From Desulfococcus sp041737845 (GTDB taxonomy: Bacteria; Desulfobacterota; Desulfobacteria; Desulfobacterales; Desulfococcaceae): DNA of 64,000 bases. Positions 41,510-50,519 of this stretch are shown here, one piece after another (the stretch's first letter is position 1; each line of letters starts with the position of its first letter). Below the pieces are notes generated by a model. The model did not search any database, was not told the origin of the DNA, and worked only from the letters and a program-made list of their open reading frames with translations. The stretch is taken from the NCBI RefSeq assembly GCF_041737845.1, contig NZ_JBGSQX010000147.1, forward strand, positions 65,322 through 129,321. The letters run 5' to 3'. Made by a program: the position numbers and the translations under genes.

Positions 41510-43873
41510 ATGACCGAACGTATCAGTTGGTTGCGCCGAGAGAGCCTGGCCGCCCGGGAGCGCCTGTCCGGGGAGCGGGCCCTTCTCGTGACGGCGTTTT
41601 ATCAATCCGGCATCGCCCAGAAGGCATCCGTCCCCATGCAGCGGGCCCTCAATTTCAACTATCTCATGGAGCACAAATCCCTGTGGCTGGGAGACGGAGA
41701 ACTGATCGTGGGGGAGCGGGGGCCCGCGCCCAAGGCCACCCCGACCTATCCCGAGATCTGCCTCCACGGCGAGGCCGACCTCGAGATCATCCACTCCCGG
41801 GAGAAGGTCTCCTTTGCGGTGTCGGAGGAGACGAAGGCGGCCTACCGGGAGACGGTCATCCCTTTCTGGACAGGCAAATCGATTCGGGAGAAGATCTTCG
41901 AGGAGGTCCCGGACGACTGGGAGGCCGCCTACCGTGCGGGCGTTTTCACCGAATTCCAGGAGCAGCGGACGCCCGGCCACACGGTCCTGGGGGAAAAGCT
42001 CTTCCGGAAGGGGTTTCTCGATCTGAAGCAGGAGATCGCCCGGGCCATGTCCAGCCTCGATTATTACGGGGACCCCGGCGCGTTCGCCAGGAAGCAGCAG
42101 CTCGCGGCCATGGATGTCGCCGCAGACGGCATCATAGCCTATGCCAGCCGCTATGCGGCGCTGCTGGACGAGCGTGCGGCGAAGGAGGCGGATCCCGAAC
42201 GCCGTGCGGAGCTCGCACAAATGGCCGGTATCTGCCGCCGGGTGCCGGCCGACTCGCCCCGGACCTTCTGGGAGGCGCTCCAGCATTACTGGTTTGTTCA
42301 CCTGGGGGTCATCACGGAACTGAATCCGTGGGATGCCTTCAACCCCGGCCGGCTCGACCAGCACCTCTACCCATTCTTCCGGCGGGAGACGGCCGCGGGG
42401 ACCCTGACCGGGGACCGGGCCCGGGAGCTGCTGCAGGCCTTCTGGATCAAGTTCAACAACCATCCCTCTCCGCCCAAGACCGGCGTCACCGCGAGGGAGA
42501 GCAACACCTACACGGATTTTGCCCTCATCAACCTGGGCGGGGTGAAGCGGGACGGGAGCGACGCCGTCAACGACCTGACCTACCTCATCCTGGACGTCAT
42601 CCGGGAGATGCGGCTGCTCCAGCCGAGCGCCATGATCCAGCTCAGCAAGAAGAGCCCGGACCGGTTTCTGAAGCAGGCCCTGAGGATCGTCCGGACCGGC
42701 TACGGGCAGCCGTCCATCTTCAACACCGACAGCATCGTCCAGGAACTGGTCCGACAGGGAAAGGGGATCGAGGATGCCCGGGAAGGCGGCGCCAGCGGGT
42801 GCGTGGAGAGCGGCGCATTCGGCAGGGAAGCCTACTTCCTGACCGGCTATTTCAACATCCCCAAGATCCTGGAGCTGACCTTCCACAACGGCGTCGATCC
42901 GGCATCGGGGGAGATGATCGGCATCGAGACCGGGCCGCCTGCGGATTTTGCCGATTTCGAGGAGTTTTTCGAGGCCTTTTCACGGCAGCTCAGGCATTTC
43001 GTCGACATCAAGATCAAGGGGAACAATATCATCGAGCGGATTCACGCCGCCTGGATGCCGGTGCCCTTCCTGTCGCTCCTTATCGACGACTGCATCGAAA
43101 GGGGAAAAGACTACACCGACGGCGGCGCCCGGTACAACACCTCCTACATCCAGGGCGTGGGGCTGGGCACCATCACCGACGCCCTGGCGGCGGTCAAAAC
43201 CCATGTGTTCGAGCAGAAGACCTTGGCCATGGCGGATCTCCTCCGGGCGTTGAAGGACGACTTCACGGGCCATGAGGCCCTGAGGGATGTGCTGCTGAAC
43301 GAAACGCCCAAATTCGGAAACGACGACGACGAGGCCGATGACGTCATGCGCCGGGTTTTCGAACTTTACCACGGCGCGATCAACGGTCGCCCCAACACCC
43401 GGGGCGGCGTCCACCGCATCAACCTGCTGCCCACGACGGTCCATGTCTATTTCGGCGGGCGCATCGGGGCGCTGCCCGACGGCCGGAAGGCGGGCGCGCC
43501 GCTCTCCGAGGGCATTTCCCCCGTGCAGGGGGCGGACCGCCGGGGGCCCACGGCCGTGATCAAGTCCGCCGCCAAGATCGACCACCTCCGGACCGGGGGG
43601 ACCCTTCTCAACCAGAAGTTTCTCCCCCAGGTGGTGGCAGACGATACCGGCATCGACAAGCTGGCCCACCTGGTCCGGGCCTATTTCAAGCTGGACGGGC
43701 ACCATATCCAGTTCAATGTGGTGGACGCGGAAACCCTGAAGCGGGCCCGGGCGGCCCCCGACGATTACCGGGACCTCATCGTCCGGGTGGCGGGCTACAG
43801 CGATTATTTCGTCGACCTGACCCCGGAGCTGCAGGATGAGATCATCCGGCGGACGGCCCACGACGGGTTATGA
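41510..43873 (+). CDS. hypD: Glycyl radical enzyme, probable trans-4-hydroxy-L-proline dehydratase
   Basis: 787 residues, about the length of HypD. Catalytic Cys431 and Glu433 in SGCVES; radical Gly762 in RVAGYS. From memory, long stretches match Clostridioides HypD (TYPEICLHGEADLE, FTEFQEQRTPGHTV, FLDLKQEI, GGASGCVESGAFG, GGARYNTSYIQG, PTAVIKSAAKIDH). HypD dehydrates trans-4-hydroxyproline to pyrroline-5-carboxylate. No proC is in the window. Another diol- or amine-type dehydratase of the family is possible but less likely. Confidence 0.8.
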   Translation: MTERISWLRRESLAARERLSGERALLVTAFYQSGIAQKASVPMQRALNFNYLMEHKSLWLGDGELIVGERGPAPKATPTYPEICLHGEADLEIIHSREKVSFAVSEETKAAYRETVIPFWTGKSIREKIFEEVPDDWEAAYRAGVFTEFQEQRTPGHTVLGEKLFRKGFLDLKQEIARAMSSLDYYGDPGAFARKQQLAAMDVAADGIIAYASRYAALLDERAAKEADPERRAELAQMAGICRRVPADSPRTFWEALQHYWFVHLGVITELNPWDAFNPGRLDQHLYPFFRRETAAGTLTGDRARELLQAFWIKFNNHPSPPKTGVTARESNTYTDFALINLGGVKRDGSDAVNDLTYLILDVIREMRLLQPSAMIQLSKKSPDRFLKQALRIVRTGYGQPSIFNTDSIVQELVRQGKGIEDAREGGASGCVESGAFGREAYFLTGYFNIPKILELTFHNGVDPASGEMIGIETGPPADFADFEEFFEAFSRQLRHFVDIKIKGNNIIERIHAAWMPVPFLSLLIDDCIERGKDYTDGGARYNTSYIQGVGLGTITDALAAVKTHVFEQKTLAMADLLRALKDDFTGHEALRDVLLNETPKFGNDDDEADDVMRRVFELYHGAINGRPNTRGGVHRINLLPTTVHVYFGGRIGALPDGRKAGAPLSEGISPVQGADRRGPTAVIKSAAKIDHLRTGGTLLNQKFLPQVVADDTGIDKLAHLVRAYFKLDGHHIQFNVVDAETLKRARAAPDDYRDLIVRVAGYSDYFVDLTPELQDEIIRRTAHDGL

Positions 43874-43968
43874 GGTCACGGCCGCCGTCACGGTAAAAAA
43901 ACTTGCCACGGGGCCGCCGATCTGCTACATGGACCCCTTCATGACCGCATCACGGGAGGAGTGTTGAA

Positions 43969-44169
43969 ATGCCGTACTACGAGTTTGAATGCCCATCGTG
44001 TGGAAAGCTCGCCGAAGCCCTGGTGAAAATGGGCACTGAAGAGGTCCCCTGCCCCCAATGTGGCGGAAGCGCCAAGAAGATCATGTCCTGCTGTTCTTTT
44101 TCCCTCAAGGGCGGGGGATGGTACGCCGACGGCTACGGCTCGTCAAAGCCTTCGCTCCCCAAGAAATAG
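43969..44169 (+). CDS. FmdB-family zinc-ribbon protein
   Basis: 66 residues: MPYYEFECPSCGK...CPQCGG gives two CXXC pairs of a zinc ribbon, followed by a Gly/Ser-rich tail with CCSF. FmdB-type proteins are small putative regulators, first seen with formylmethanofuran dehydrogenase. GGGAGGAG lies about 7 nt before the ATG. It follows hypD by 95 bp with a weak promoter candidate (TTGCCA, 17 bp, TACATG) between. Confidence 0.85.
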   Translation: MPYYEFECPSCGKLAEALVKMGTEEVPCPQCGGSAKKIMSCCSFSLKGGGWYADGYGSSKPSLPKK

Positions 44170-44300
44170 ATTCCATTCGAGTCCCAAGGCATCCTTTGCG
44201 TCCACCCGGCCGACCCATCCTGAAACCCGGAAGCGGGCGCCCGGGACGCCGTTCTCCGGAACCCTGCGCTTCGATCTCGGGCGGCGATAACCAAAGCGCC

Positions 44301-44582
44301 CTAAGCGATCGAAAACCGGGGTGAACGGATCCGTTCGCTGCGGCACACAGGACATCGCCCCGGCTTTTCAAAGCGGGAGCGGTCCCTGAACGCGAACCCG
44401 CAGGCGATGCAGGCGGCCGGAACGACCGTGAGCCTCCGCTTCCGGGGCGCGAGGGTTTTGGCGATGTGGGGCAGATGCAGGTAGACCTCTTTTTCCTGAA
44501 TCCTCAAGTGCTGGGACAGCTCATGGGCATCATATTCTCCGGTCAGCAGGAGATCGATCATTTGTTCGCGGATGGTCGGCAT
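44301..44582 (-). CDS. HTH domain fused to a zinc ribbon, predicted transcriptional regulator
   Basis: 93 residues. N-terminal helical HTH (TIREQMIDLLLTGEYDAHELSQHLRI, about 2-30) followed by CIACGF and CPVC zinc-ribbon pairs (about 57-85). This matches a small family of predicted HTH/Zn-ribbon regulators common in anaerobes and archaea. GAGG lies 8 nt before ATG 44582; an upstream ATG 46 codons earlier is less likely. Confidence 0.72.
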   Translation of the reverse strand: MPTIREQMIDLLLTGEYDAHELSQHLRIQEKEVYLHLPHIAKTLAPRKRRLTVVPAACIACGFAFRDRSRFEKPGRCPVCRSERIRSPRFSIA

Positions 44583-44736
44583 CTTTTTTCCTCTTCGGCC
44601 GGCGCCAAACGATGCGAGAAGCGCATCTTTGATCGCGGCGGGGTCGGCAGGCGGCGCTTTCCCCCCGGCCGCAGCAGGCCGTAGGGAACGGATCCGCCCA
44701 TTGGATAACAAAATGAGCACCCGACCGCAACTTCTC

Positions 44737-44765
44737 TTTACAACCTATGGTAATTTGAGTATAAA
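44737..44765 (+). promoter_or_regulatory. Sigma-70 promoter of nudC
   Basis: TTTACA (44737-44742), 17 bp, TATAAA (44760-44765): 5/6 matches in both boxes with ideal spacing, the best sigma-70 promoter in the window. Transcription should start near 44772. Confidence 0.72.
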
Positions 44766-44784
44766 ACAATATCCTTCCATCACA

Positions 44785-44818
44785 ATGAGACTTGCCCTGC
44801 CAGTCTCATCGTGTTTTT
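44785..44818 (+). terminator. Terminator-like hairpin in the nudC leader
   Basis: ATGAGACT (44785-44792) and AGTCTCAT (44802-44809) form a perfect 8-bp stem, followed four bases later by TTTTT (44814-44818). It lies between the promoter and the nudC ATG (44829), so it could act as a leader attenuator. Confidence 0.5.
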
Positions 44819-44828
44819 GGGGACATGC

Positions 44829-45689
44829 ATGGGCGACATCTCCAATACGATGATTTTTGAGCCGTCACTATCCTTTGTCGCGGGAACCCTGTCGGAAGCA
44901 ACGGCGCTCTGGTTCCTGTTTCGCCAGGACAGTCTTCTGGTGGAAGCGGGGGCGGACACCGCGCGGATACCCCAGTCGCCGACGCCGGCTTCGCTGGACC
45001 TGCATCTGTCCCGGATCCTGCGCCTGGGCGCCCTTTCCGGGGTGCCGTGCTATGCGGGTAATCTGGCGGATGACGCCCCCTTGCCGGACGGCATGGCGTT
45101 TGTGAACCTGCGCCAACTTTTCGGACGGTTTGACGAAGTCGTTTATGGTCTGGCGGGAACGGCGCTTCAGACGGTCCGGTGGGACCGCACCCATCGGTAT
45201 TGCGGCCGGTGCGGCGCCGAAACCCGCCTCATGCCGACCGAACGCGCAGCGATCTGCACAACCTGCGGGGTGACCAACCATCCCCGCATCTCCCCCGCCG
45301 TCATCGTCGCGGTGATCCGGGAGGGGCGGATTCTGCTCGGGCGATCCGGACGCTATCCGGGTCAACGGCTTTTCAGCGTGCTGGCCGGGTATGTCGAGCT
45401 GGGAGAGACCCTGGAGGCCTGCGTCCACCGCGAGGTCATGGAGGAAGCCGGGATCCGCATCCAAAATCTGAAGTATTTCGGCAGCCAGCCATGGCCCTTC
45501 TCTGGGTCGCTCATGGTCGCCTTCACCGCGGAGTGGGCGTCGGGGGAGATATCGATCGATGGGGAGGAAGTCATGGAGGCGGGCTGGTTCGGGCCTCAGG
45601 AACTGCCGCTGGTGCCCGGTTGGGGAAGCGTCGCCGGCAGGCTGATCGACTGGTTTAAACATCACAACCCCCATGGAGATTTGACGTGA
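44829..45689 (+). CDS. nudC: NADH pyrophosphatase (NAD-capped RNA decapping, NudC type)
   Basis: 286 residues. N-terminal NADH-PPase domain, zinc ribbon (CGRCG...CTTCG, about 118-141), Nudix box GYVELGETLEACVHREVMEEAG (about 187-208), and the NADH-specificity motif SQPWPFSGS (about 218) with Ser for the usual Pro. Hydrolyses NAD(H) to NMN(H) + AMP and can remove NAD caps from RNA. ATG 44829 has GGGGA 6 nt upstream; GTG 44811 sits on the hairpin edge and is unlikely. Confidence 0.92.
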   Translation: MGDISNTMIFEPSLSFVAGTLSEATALWFLFRQDSLLVEAGADTARIPQSPTPASLDLHLSRILRLGALSGVPCYAGNLADDAPLPDGMAFVNLRQLFGRFDEVVYGLAGTALQTVRWDRTHRYCGRCGAETRLMPTERAAICTTCGVTNHPRISPAVIVAVIREGRILLGRSGRYPGQRLFSVLAGYVELGETLEACVHREVMEEAGIRIQNLKYFGSQPWPFSGSLMVAFTAEWASGEISIDGEEVMEAGWFGPQELPLVPGWGSVAGRLIDWFKHHNPHGDLT

Positions 45690-45741
45690 TGGATTCCAAT
45701 CTCGGGGTTCGTTGCCGTAACGGCGGAGGAATCAGAAACGA

Positions 45742-46029
45742 ATGACTTTAACCAAGGCATCTATCATCGAGGAAGTCCAGAACCAGTTACGGTTCTCCAA
45801 AAAAGAGGCGACGGACCTCATTGAATCGCTGCTGGAGATCATGAAGCGGACCCTGACCGGCGGTGAAGACGTCCTCATCAGCGGTTTCGGGAAATTCTGC
45901 GTAAAAAGCAAAAAGGAACGCCGGGGCAGAAATCCCGCCACCGGAGACGACATGCTGCTGTCGCCCAGGCAGGTGGTCACCTTCAAGTGCTCGGGCAAAC
46001 TGAGGGAAAGAATCAACGAGGGCTCATGA
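45742..46029 (+). CDS. ihfA: Integration host factor subunit alpha (HU/IHF family)
   Basis: 95 residues: MTLTKASIIEEVQNQLRFSKKEA, GFGKFCVKSKKERRGRNPATG (DNA-binding arm, with the intercalating Pro about 64). The RRGRNPATG arm and the FSKKEA start favour IHF-alpha over HU. It bends DNA and helps sigma-54 activators touch polymerase. GGAGG lies about 12 nt before the ATG. Its stop overlaps the next ATG (ATGA). Confidence 0.87.
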   Translation: MTLTKASIIEEVQNQLRFSKKEATDLIESLLEIMKRTLTGGEDVLISGFGKFCVKSKKERRGRNPATGDDMLLSPRQVVTFKCSGKLRERINEGS

Positions 46030-46748
46030 GCGGGCCTGCGGATCTGACGGCGGGGATGGAAGACCCCGCTCCCGAAAATGCGCGGCGGGTCGTGGAGGCC
46101 CTGATGACCGGGGCCGCCCTGAAGGCAAGGGATGTCGCGAAAGCCGTTTCAAGGGCCTCGGGCAGGGAGGTCACGGCGGCGGCCGCATCCGGAACCCTCG
46201 CCAGAATCAGCGATCCCTCCCGGAGCGATCTGGGCAATTTCATCCGGAAGCACAAGGCGGGCACCGCCTGGGTCTACGCCATGGCGCCGGCGGCCCTGGC
46301 CCTGACACCGGCCCAGGCCTATGACCTGACCCGCAAGACTGGCGCGGGCCGCTACACACTGGTTCAGGCGCTTCGGGAGCACCCCGCTCTCCGGAAGGAG
46401 ATCGACCGGGCCGCTCGGCCGGAAACGCCCCAGCCGGTGTTTCGCATCCTTCGGCAGGCGGCCGAAGCCGGCCGGCCCTTCGGCGGCGTCGCCGTGAATC
46501 CCCGGATGGATCGCCCCCCGGCGGAGCATCCCATCGAGCTGTCCGTCCGCTGCTCCAGCCGGTATACCCTGTCCATCGCATCCTCCCTCAGGACCCTCGT
46601 GCTGCTGTGCATCGCAGCGATACTCACCGTGGCCGCCTGCGGCATGCTCGTATACGCCTTCCTGCTTCCGGCGTCGGTCCTGGCCGCGGCCGCGGCGGCC
46701 GGATGGCTGGGATGGCGGCGCTCCCGGAGGAATGCGGATTCCCCGTAG
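46026..46748 (+). CDS. Hypothetical membrane protein coupled to ihfA
   Basis: I do not recognise this family. It is 240 residues: an N-terminal soluble domain (about 15-90, possibly winged-helix-like: ALKARDVAKAVSRASGREVTAAAASGTLARISD), a linker, and one long hydrophobic hairpin near the C-terminus (about 188-232) ending in basic residues. Its ATG overlaps the ihfA stop, so the two are co-translated. This suggests a DNA-binding head anchored to the membrane, but that is inference. Confidence 0.6.
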   Translation: MSGPADLTAGMEDPAPENARRVVEALMTGAALKARDVAKAVSRASGREVTAAAASGTLARISDPSRSDLGNFIRKHKAGTAWVYAMAPAALALTPAQAYDLTRKTGAGRYTLVQALREHPALRKEIDRAARPETPQPVFRILRQAAEAGRPFGGVAVNPRMDRPPAEHPIELSVRCSSRYTLSIASSLRTLVLLCIAAILTVAACGMLVYAFLLPASVLAAAAAAGWLGWRRSRRNADSP

Positions 46749-46763
46749 GCCCCCTTCGGCGCA

Positions 46764-48203
46764 TCATTCGTTTTTGGCGATGGTTTCAAACCCGATGCCG
46801 AATTTTTCGATTTTCGAGTGGAGCGTGGGCCGGGAAACCCCCAGGAGCTTGGCGGCCAGGCTTCTGTTGCCGCTGGTCATGTTCAGGGCCTCCCTTACGA
46901 TGAGACCCGCGAATTGATCCATGCAGGTTTCGAACAGGTTCTCCTTCCCTTTGGTCTGGAGGAGGGACCGGACATACCGCACCAGCATATCGTTCGCATC
47001 CCTGCGGTTTTCCGATTCCGCCTGCCCCTTCTCGTTAAGCGCCTGGCTGATCTCCTCGGCCGAAATCGGGGTGCCCCGGTTGAAAATCAATGTCTTTCGA
47101 ATGATATTGGACAACTCACGGATATTTCCAGGCCAGTGATACGCCAGCAGGTTCTCCACCGCGGCCGGGGAGATGCCCGGGTTTTCCTTCCCTTCTTCAC
47201 TTGAAAATTTCAGCAGGAAATAGTTGACGAGATCGGCGATGTCGTCCTTTCGATCGCGGAGGGGCGGCAGCCAGATGGTCACCACCTTGAGCCGGTAGTA
47301 GAGGTCTTCCCTGAACTGGGCGTCCGAGATCGCCGCCTCGAGGTTCCGGTTGGTTGCCGCGATGATCCGCACGTCGGTGGGAACGGTGTCCCGCCCCCCG
47401 AGCCGCTCGATGCTCTTTTCCTGAACCAGCCGCAGGATTTTGGATTGGAGGTTCAAGGGCATGTCGCCGATTTCATCCAGAAAAATGGTTCCGCCATGGG
47501 CCTGTTCGACCTTGCCGATGCGGCGGTGGGAGGCCCCTGTAAACGCGCCTTTTTCGTACCCGAACAACTCGCTTTCAAGCAGGGTTTCGGGGATGGCCAC
47601 GCAGTTGATGGCGAGGAAAGGCTTGTCGCTGCGGTTGCTGTGGTGATAGAGGGCGCGGGCAACCAGCTCCTTGCCGGTGCCGGATTCCCCCCGGATGAAA
47701 ACCGTTGCATCCGTGGCCGCGACCCTGCCGATGACTTTGTAAACCTCCTGCATGGCGGCGCTTCTGCCCACGATGGCGTCCTGCCCCGTATCATCCGGGG
47801 GCGCGTTCATCTTGACCCGGGACCTCATGAACCTGCCGGCCTCCAGCCCCTTCTGGATCGTTGACAGCATCGCCGGTATGTCGAACGGCTTCAGGATATA
47901 GTCGAAGGCGCCCATCTTGGTGGCCTCTATGGCGGTTTCGGTGGTGCCGTAGGCCGTCATGATGATCACGGGCAGCTTCGGCTCCCTCGCATGGATGGCC
48001 TGAAAGGTTTCCATGCCGCTCATTCCCGGCAGCCGCACGTCAATGATCGCGAGGTCGGGCAGGGCGTCTTCGATGATGCGAAGGCCCGCCTCCCCGGACG
48101 CCGCGCTGGTAACGCTGTAGTTCTCCTCAGTCAGCAGTCGGACGAAACTGGCGCGCAGCTGGTCGTCGTCGTCAATGATCAGAATGGTGCTTGTGTGGGT
48201 CAT
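46764..48203 (-). CDS. NtrC-family sigma-54 response regulator
   Basis: 479 residues: receiver (about 5-120; DDDD acidic patch, phospho-Asp about 54 in AIIDVRLPG, Lys in ILKPFD), AAA+ domain (about 145-380; GESGTGKE, intact GAFTGA, FLDEIGD), Fis HTH (about 435-475, LAAKLLGVSRPTLHSKI). It activates sigma-54 promoters when phosphorylated. AAGGAG lies 6 nt before ATG 48203. The kinase gene is 55 bp upstream on the same strand; the nearest good -24/-12 promoter is at 50076. Confidence 0.92.
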   Translation of the reverse strand: MTHTSTILIIDDDDQLRASFVRLLTEENYSVTSAASGEAGLRIIEDALPDLAIIDVRLPGMSGMETFQAIHAREPKLPVIIMTAYGTTETAIEATKMGAFDYILKPFDIPAMLSTIQKGLEAGRFMRSRVKMNAPPDDTGQDAIVGRSAAMQEVYKVIGRVAATDATVFIRGESGTGKELVARALYHHSNRSDKPFLAINCVAIPETLLESELFGYEKGAFTGASHRRIGKVEQAHGGTIFLDEIGDMPLNLQSKILRLVQEKSIERLGGRDTVPTDVRIIAATNRNLEAAISDAQFREDLYYRLKVVTIWLPPLRDRKDDIADLVNYFLLKFSSEEGKENPGISPAAVENLLAYHWPGNIRELSNIIRKTLIFNRGTPISAEEISQALNEKGQAESENRRDANDMLVRYVRSLLQTKGKENLFETCMDQFAGLIVREALNMTSGNRSLAAKLLGVSRPTLHSKIEKFGIGFETIAKNE

Positions 48204-48258
48204 GAATCTCCTTTGAATGGGGCCGCAAACGCCTTCGGGCATCGGGGCATGTCGATGG

Positions 48259-49743
48259 TCACGCCTCGGCGGGCGGCGGCTTCACGGGGAGCGTGATGAT
48301 AAACGTGGCCCCCTGGCCTTCGACCGATTCAACATCCAGCAAGCCGTTGTGTTCTTCCACGATTTTCATGGCGATGCTGAGCCCCAGGCCCGTCCCTTCC
48401 TCCTTGGACGTGAAAAACGGTTCGAATATCTTGATTTTCATGGACTCCGAGATTCCGGGGCCGGTGTCGCTCAGGCGGATGACCGCTGTGCGGTTTCCGT
48501 TGCCGTCATTTCCGAGATCCTCGCGGATGATGATTTTTCCCGAGGTCCGCATGGCTTCGCAGGCGTTGATGATGAGATTGACCAGGACCTCCTTCATCTG
48601 CTCGGAATCGGCCGCGACCTCCGGCAATTTCCGTTTCCGCTCCACCTCCACCTGGACCCCGTAGGATCTCAACCGATGCTCCAGCAGCTTCACCGCATTG
48701 TCGACGACGTTGGAGGGGCTCACGGGCTGCATGTTGAGGCGCGGCGGCCTCGAAAATTCAAGAAAGTTCTGGACGATTGTGTCGATATGCCGAATTTCTT
48801 CGGAGATGACATTGAAGTCATCCTGCTGGATCGCCGTCAGGACCAGGGACCGGGAGAGGGAAAAAAGCCGCATCTTTACGGATGTCAGGGGGTTGCGGAT
48901 GCTGTGGGCCGTGCCGGCGGCGAGCTTGCCCAGCATCACCATTTTTTCCGACGCCATCAGGTGCTTCCGGCTTTTCTGCAATTCGATATGGGTTTCGCCC
49001 GCATCTTTAATCAGCCCCCGCACGCTGCGGCTCAAGGCGGAAATCTCATTCTCCTCGATCGGTTTCACCCCCTCCTGGATCTCGGTCTCGCGCGTGAGCG
49101 CGCGGACCGGTTTGAACACCTGCTCCACCAGGACAAAGGCGAGGAGGGTGGACAGAAGAAAAGAGAAGAGAATGCCGACGGAGGCCGCCGCCCGGATCGC
49201 CCTGGCCTGAAACTGGGAATTTTTTTCCGCGGCGAGCATCTGCTTCAGATACAGGTTTTTGTATTCCTCGCACAGGCTCAGGATCTTGAAAAAATGCCGG
49301 CGCGTTTTCTGGTGAAGCCGGCCGCCGACCTCTTTTTCACCCCGCTGGTAATGTCCGACAATGATATCCTTGGTATCGACATAGGTCTGGTATTCCGTCG
49401 CGATCTCATCCAGGGCCTTTTCCTGAGCCGGAGTGGAGGCGATCTGACGGCTTTTATCGAGGTATCTCCTGAAAATCTGGCGGTATTCGCCCAACTGCCG
49501 GAGCCAGTCCGGATTGCCGTCGATGTAATAGTAGGTGACAAATCCCTTCTGGTTGACCAGGGCCGCCTCCATCTCCACCACGACCCGGAAGGCGGTGACG
49601 TCGCTGTTGATGACTTCAGACAGCAGACGCTCGATCCGAAAGGTGTTCCAGACGGTTACGACGCCGCCCATGGCGGCCATCATCACCAGTCCCGCCAGGA
49701 TCAGGTAAATCCGGGATCGAAGGTTGAAGGGTCGAAACCGCAT
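48259..49743 (-). CDS. Membrane sensor histidine kinase
   Basis: 494 residues. Two transmembrane segments (about 12-35 and 195-218) enclose a helical periplasmic sensor domain; then a HAMP-like linker, H-box AAGTAHSIRNPLTSVKMR (phospho-His), N-box, DTGPGI and GTGLGLSIA for ATP. The H-box reads AHSIRN, as in several NtrB-like kinases. AGGAGA lies about 11 nt before ATG 49743. Partner of the NtrC-type regulator 55 bp downstream. The signal is unknown. Confidence 0.9.
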   Translation of the reverse strand: MRFRPFNLRSRIYLILAGLVMMAAMGGVVTVWNTFRIERLLSEVINSDVTAFRVVVEMEAALVNQKGFVTYYYIDGNPDWLRQLGEYRQIFRRYLDKSRQIASTPAQEKALDEIATEYQTYVDTKDIIVGHYQRGEKEVGGRLHQKTRRHFFKILSLCEEYKNLYLKQMLAAEKNSQFQARAIRAAASVGILFSFLLSTLLAFVLVEQVFKPVRALTRETEIQEGVKPIEENEISALSRSVRGLIKDAGETHIELQKSRKHLMASEKMVMLGKLAAGTAHSIRNPLTSVKMRLFSLSRSLVLTAIQQDDFNVISEEIRHIDTIVQNFLEFSRPPRLNMQPVSPSNVVDNAVKLLEHRLRSYGVQVEVERKRKLPEVAADSEQMKEVLVNLIINACEAMRTSGKIIIREDLGNDGNGNRTAVIRLSDTGPGISESMKIKIFEPFFTSKEEGTGLGLSIAMKIVEEHNGLLDVESVEGQGATFIITLPVKPPPAEA

Positions 49744-49874
49744 GATTTGGAATCTCCTGTCATCATTTGTCGCAATGGCCGGCAGCGGCGCACCCGGCAG
49801 GACCCGCCTCCCGCGCGGGACATGCGCAGCGCCATGAAAAACATACCACATTCAAAAACGAGATCGGAGAATTA

Positions 49875-49910
49875 TTTTAGGGGTCTCCCGTCGGCGAAAA
49901 TCCCCTAAAA
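49875..49910. promoter_or_regulatory. Candidate upstream activator site for the 50076 promoter
   Basis: TTTTAGGGG (49875-49883) and CCCCTAAAA (49902-49910) form a perfect 9+9 dyad spaced by 18 bp, 166-201 bp upstream of the -24/-12 promoter: the usual place and shape for an NtrC-type enhancer. The stretch 49970-50070 between them is AT-rich with TTGATTT repeats, suited to IHF bending. The whole 49744-50126 gap holds no gene. Confidence 0.5.
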
Positions 49911-50075
49911 CGGCGTTATTGCGAAGGACTTCGCGCCGCCTTCCCCGGAGCCACGGCTTTACACACTGTTAAAAAAGTTGACATCCAGACTGCCGATGCA
50001 CTTTTTTTATTGATTTCAATTGATTTTTTACCTATTATATTAAACAAATATATTTGCTGGGGATTGACGTACATC

Positions 50076-50091
50076 TGGCATCGGCCTTGCT
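50076..50091 (+). promoter_or_regulatory. Sigma-54 (-24/-12) promoter of the 50-53 kb signalling operon
   Basis: TGGCATCGGCCTTGCT: GG and GC 10 nt apart, near-consensus in both blocks. Predicted start near 50102. That excludes upstream starts of the first gene and favours GTG 50127, which has GAGG 6 nt before it. Confidence 0.78.
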
Positions 50092-50126
50092 TTTCTCCGG
50101 GTGAAACCCTACCCATGAGGATGCCG

Positions 50127-50510
50127 GTGAAAAAGAAAATCGTCAATCTGCTCATCGCCGATCGAAACGCACACATACGTGAATTCCTGAAACGCGAGAT
50201 GACGCTCGAAGGCTATACCGTCTATCTTGCGGACAACGGCGATGCGGTCATGAAAAGAATTCATACCGGAGAAGGGATTGACCTTTTGATCATCGACCCT
50301 GAAATTCCCCGCTGCGAAGAACTCGCCCTGATGAAGAGGCTGGGAAGCCTCATCCCCCCGCTGCCCATCATCCTGCACATATCCCCCACCAGCGTCGACT
50401 GGCTGTGTGACCTGCCCAACGGTGCGGCCGTGGTTGAAAAGGGAGGCAACAGCATCGAGGCGCTGAAGCGGGCGGTCAAGAAAGTCGAGTTTGAGCGCAC
50501 CGGAATCTAG
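50127..50510 (+). CDS. Receiver-like single-domain protein
   Basis: 127 residues: IVNLLIADRNAHIREFL, phospho-Asp candidate in LLIIDPEIP (about 54), but the C-terminal Lys lies in VVEKGG rather than KP, so it is a diverged CheY-type receiver. Start chosen at GTG 50127 (GAGG, 6-nt spacing) because the sigma-54 start point is near 50102; ATG 50115 is the alternative. It is the first gene of a receiver-kinase-receiver-receiver operon. Confidence 0.75.
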   Translation: MKKKIVNLLIADRNAHIREFLKREMTLEGYTVYLADNGDAVMKRIHTGEGIDLLIIDPEIPRCEELALMKRLGSLIPPLPIILHISPTSVDWLCDLPNGAAVVEKGGNSIEALKRAVKKVEFERTGI

Positions 50511-50519
50511 GGCGCGAGG

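Noticed and set aside
50010..50114. Upstream extension of the receiver-like gene to ATG 50010.
   Set aside because: It would cross the sigma-54 promoter at 50076, so the message cannot include it.
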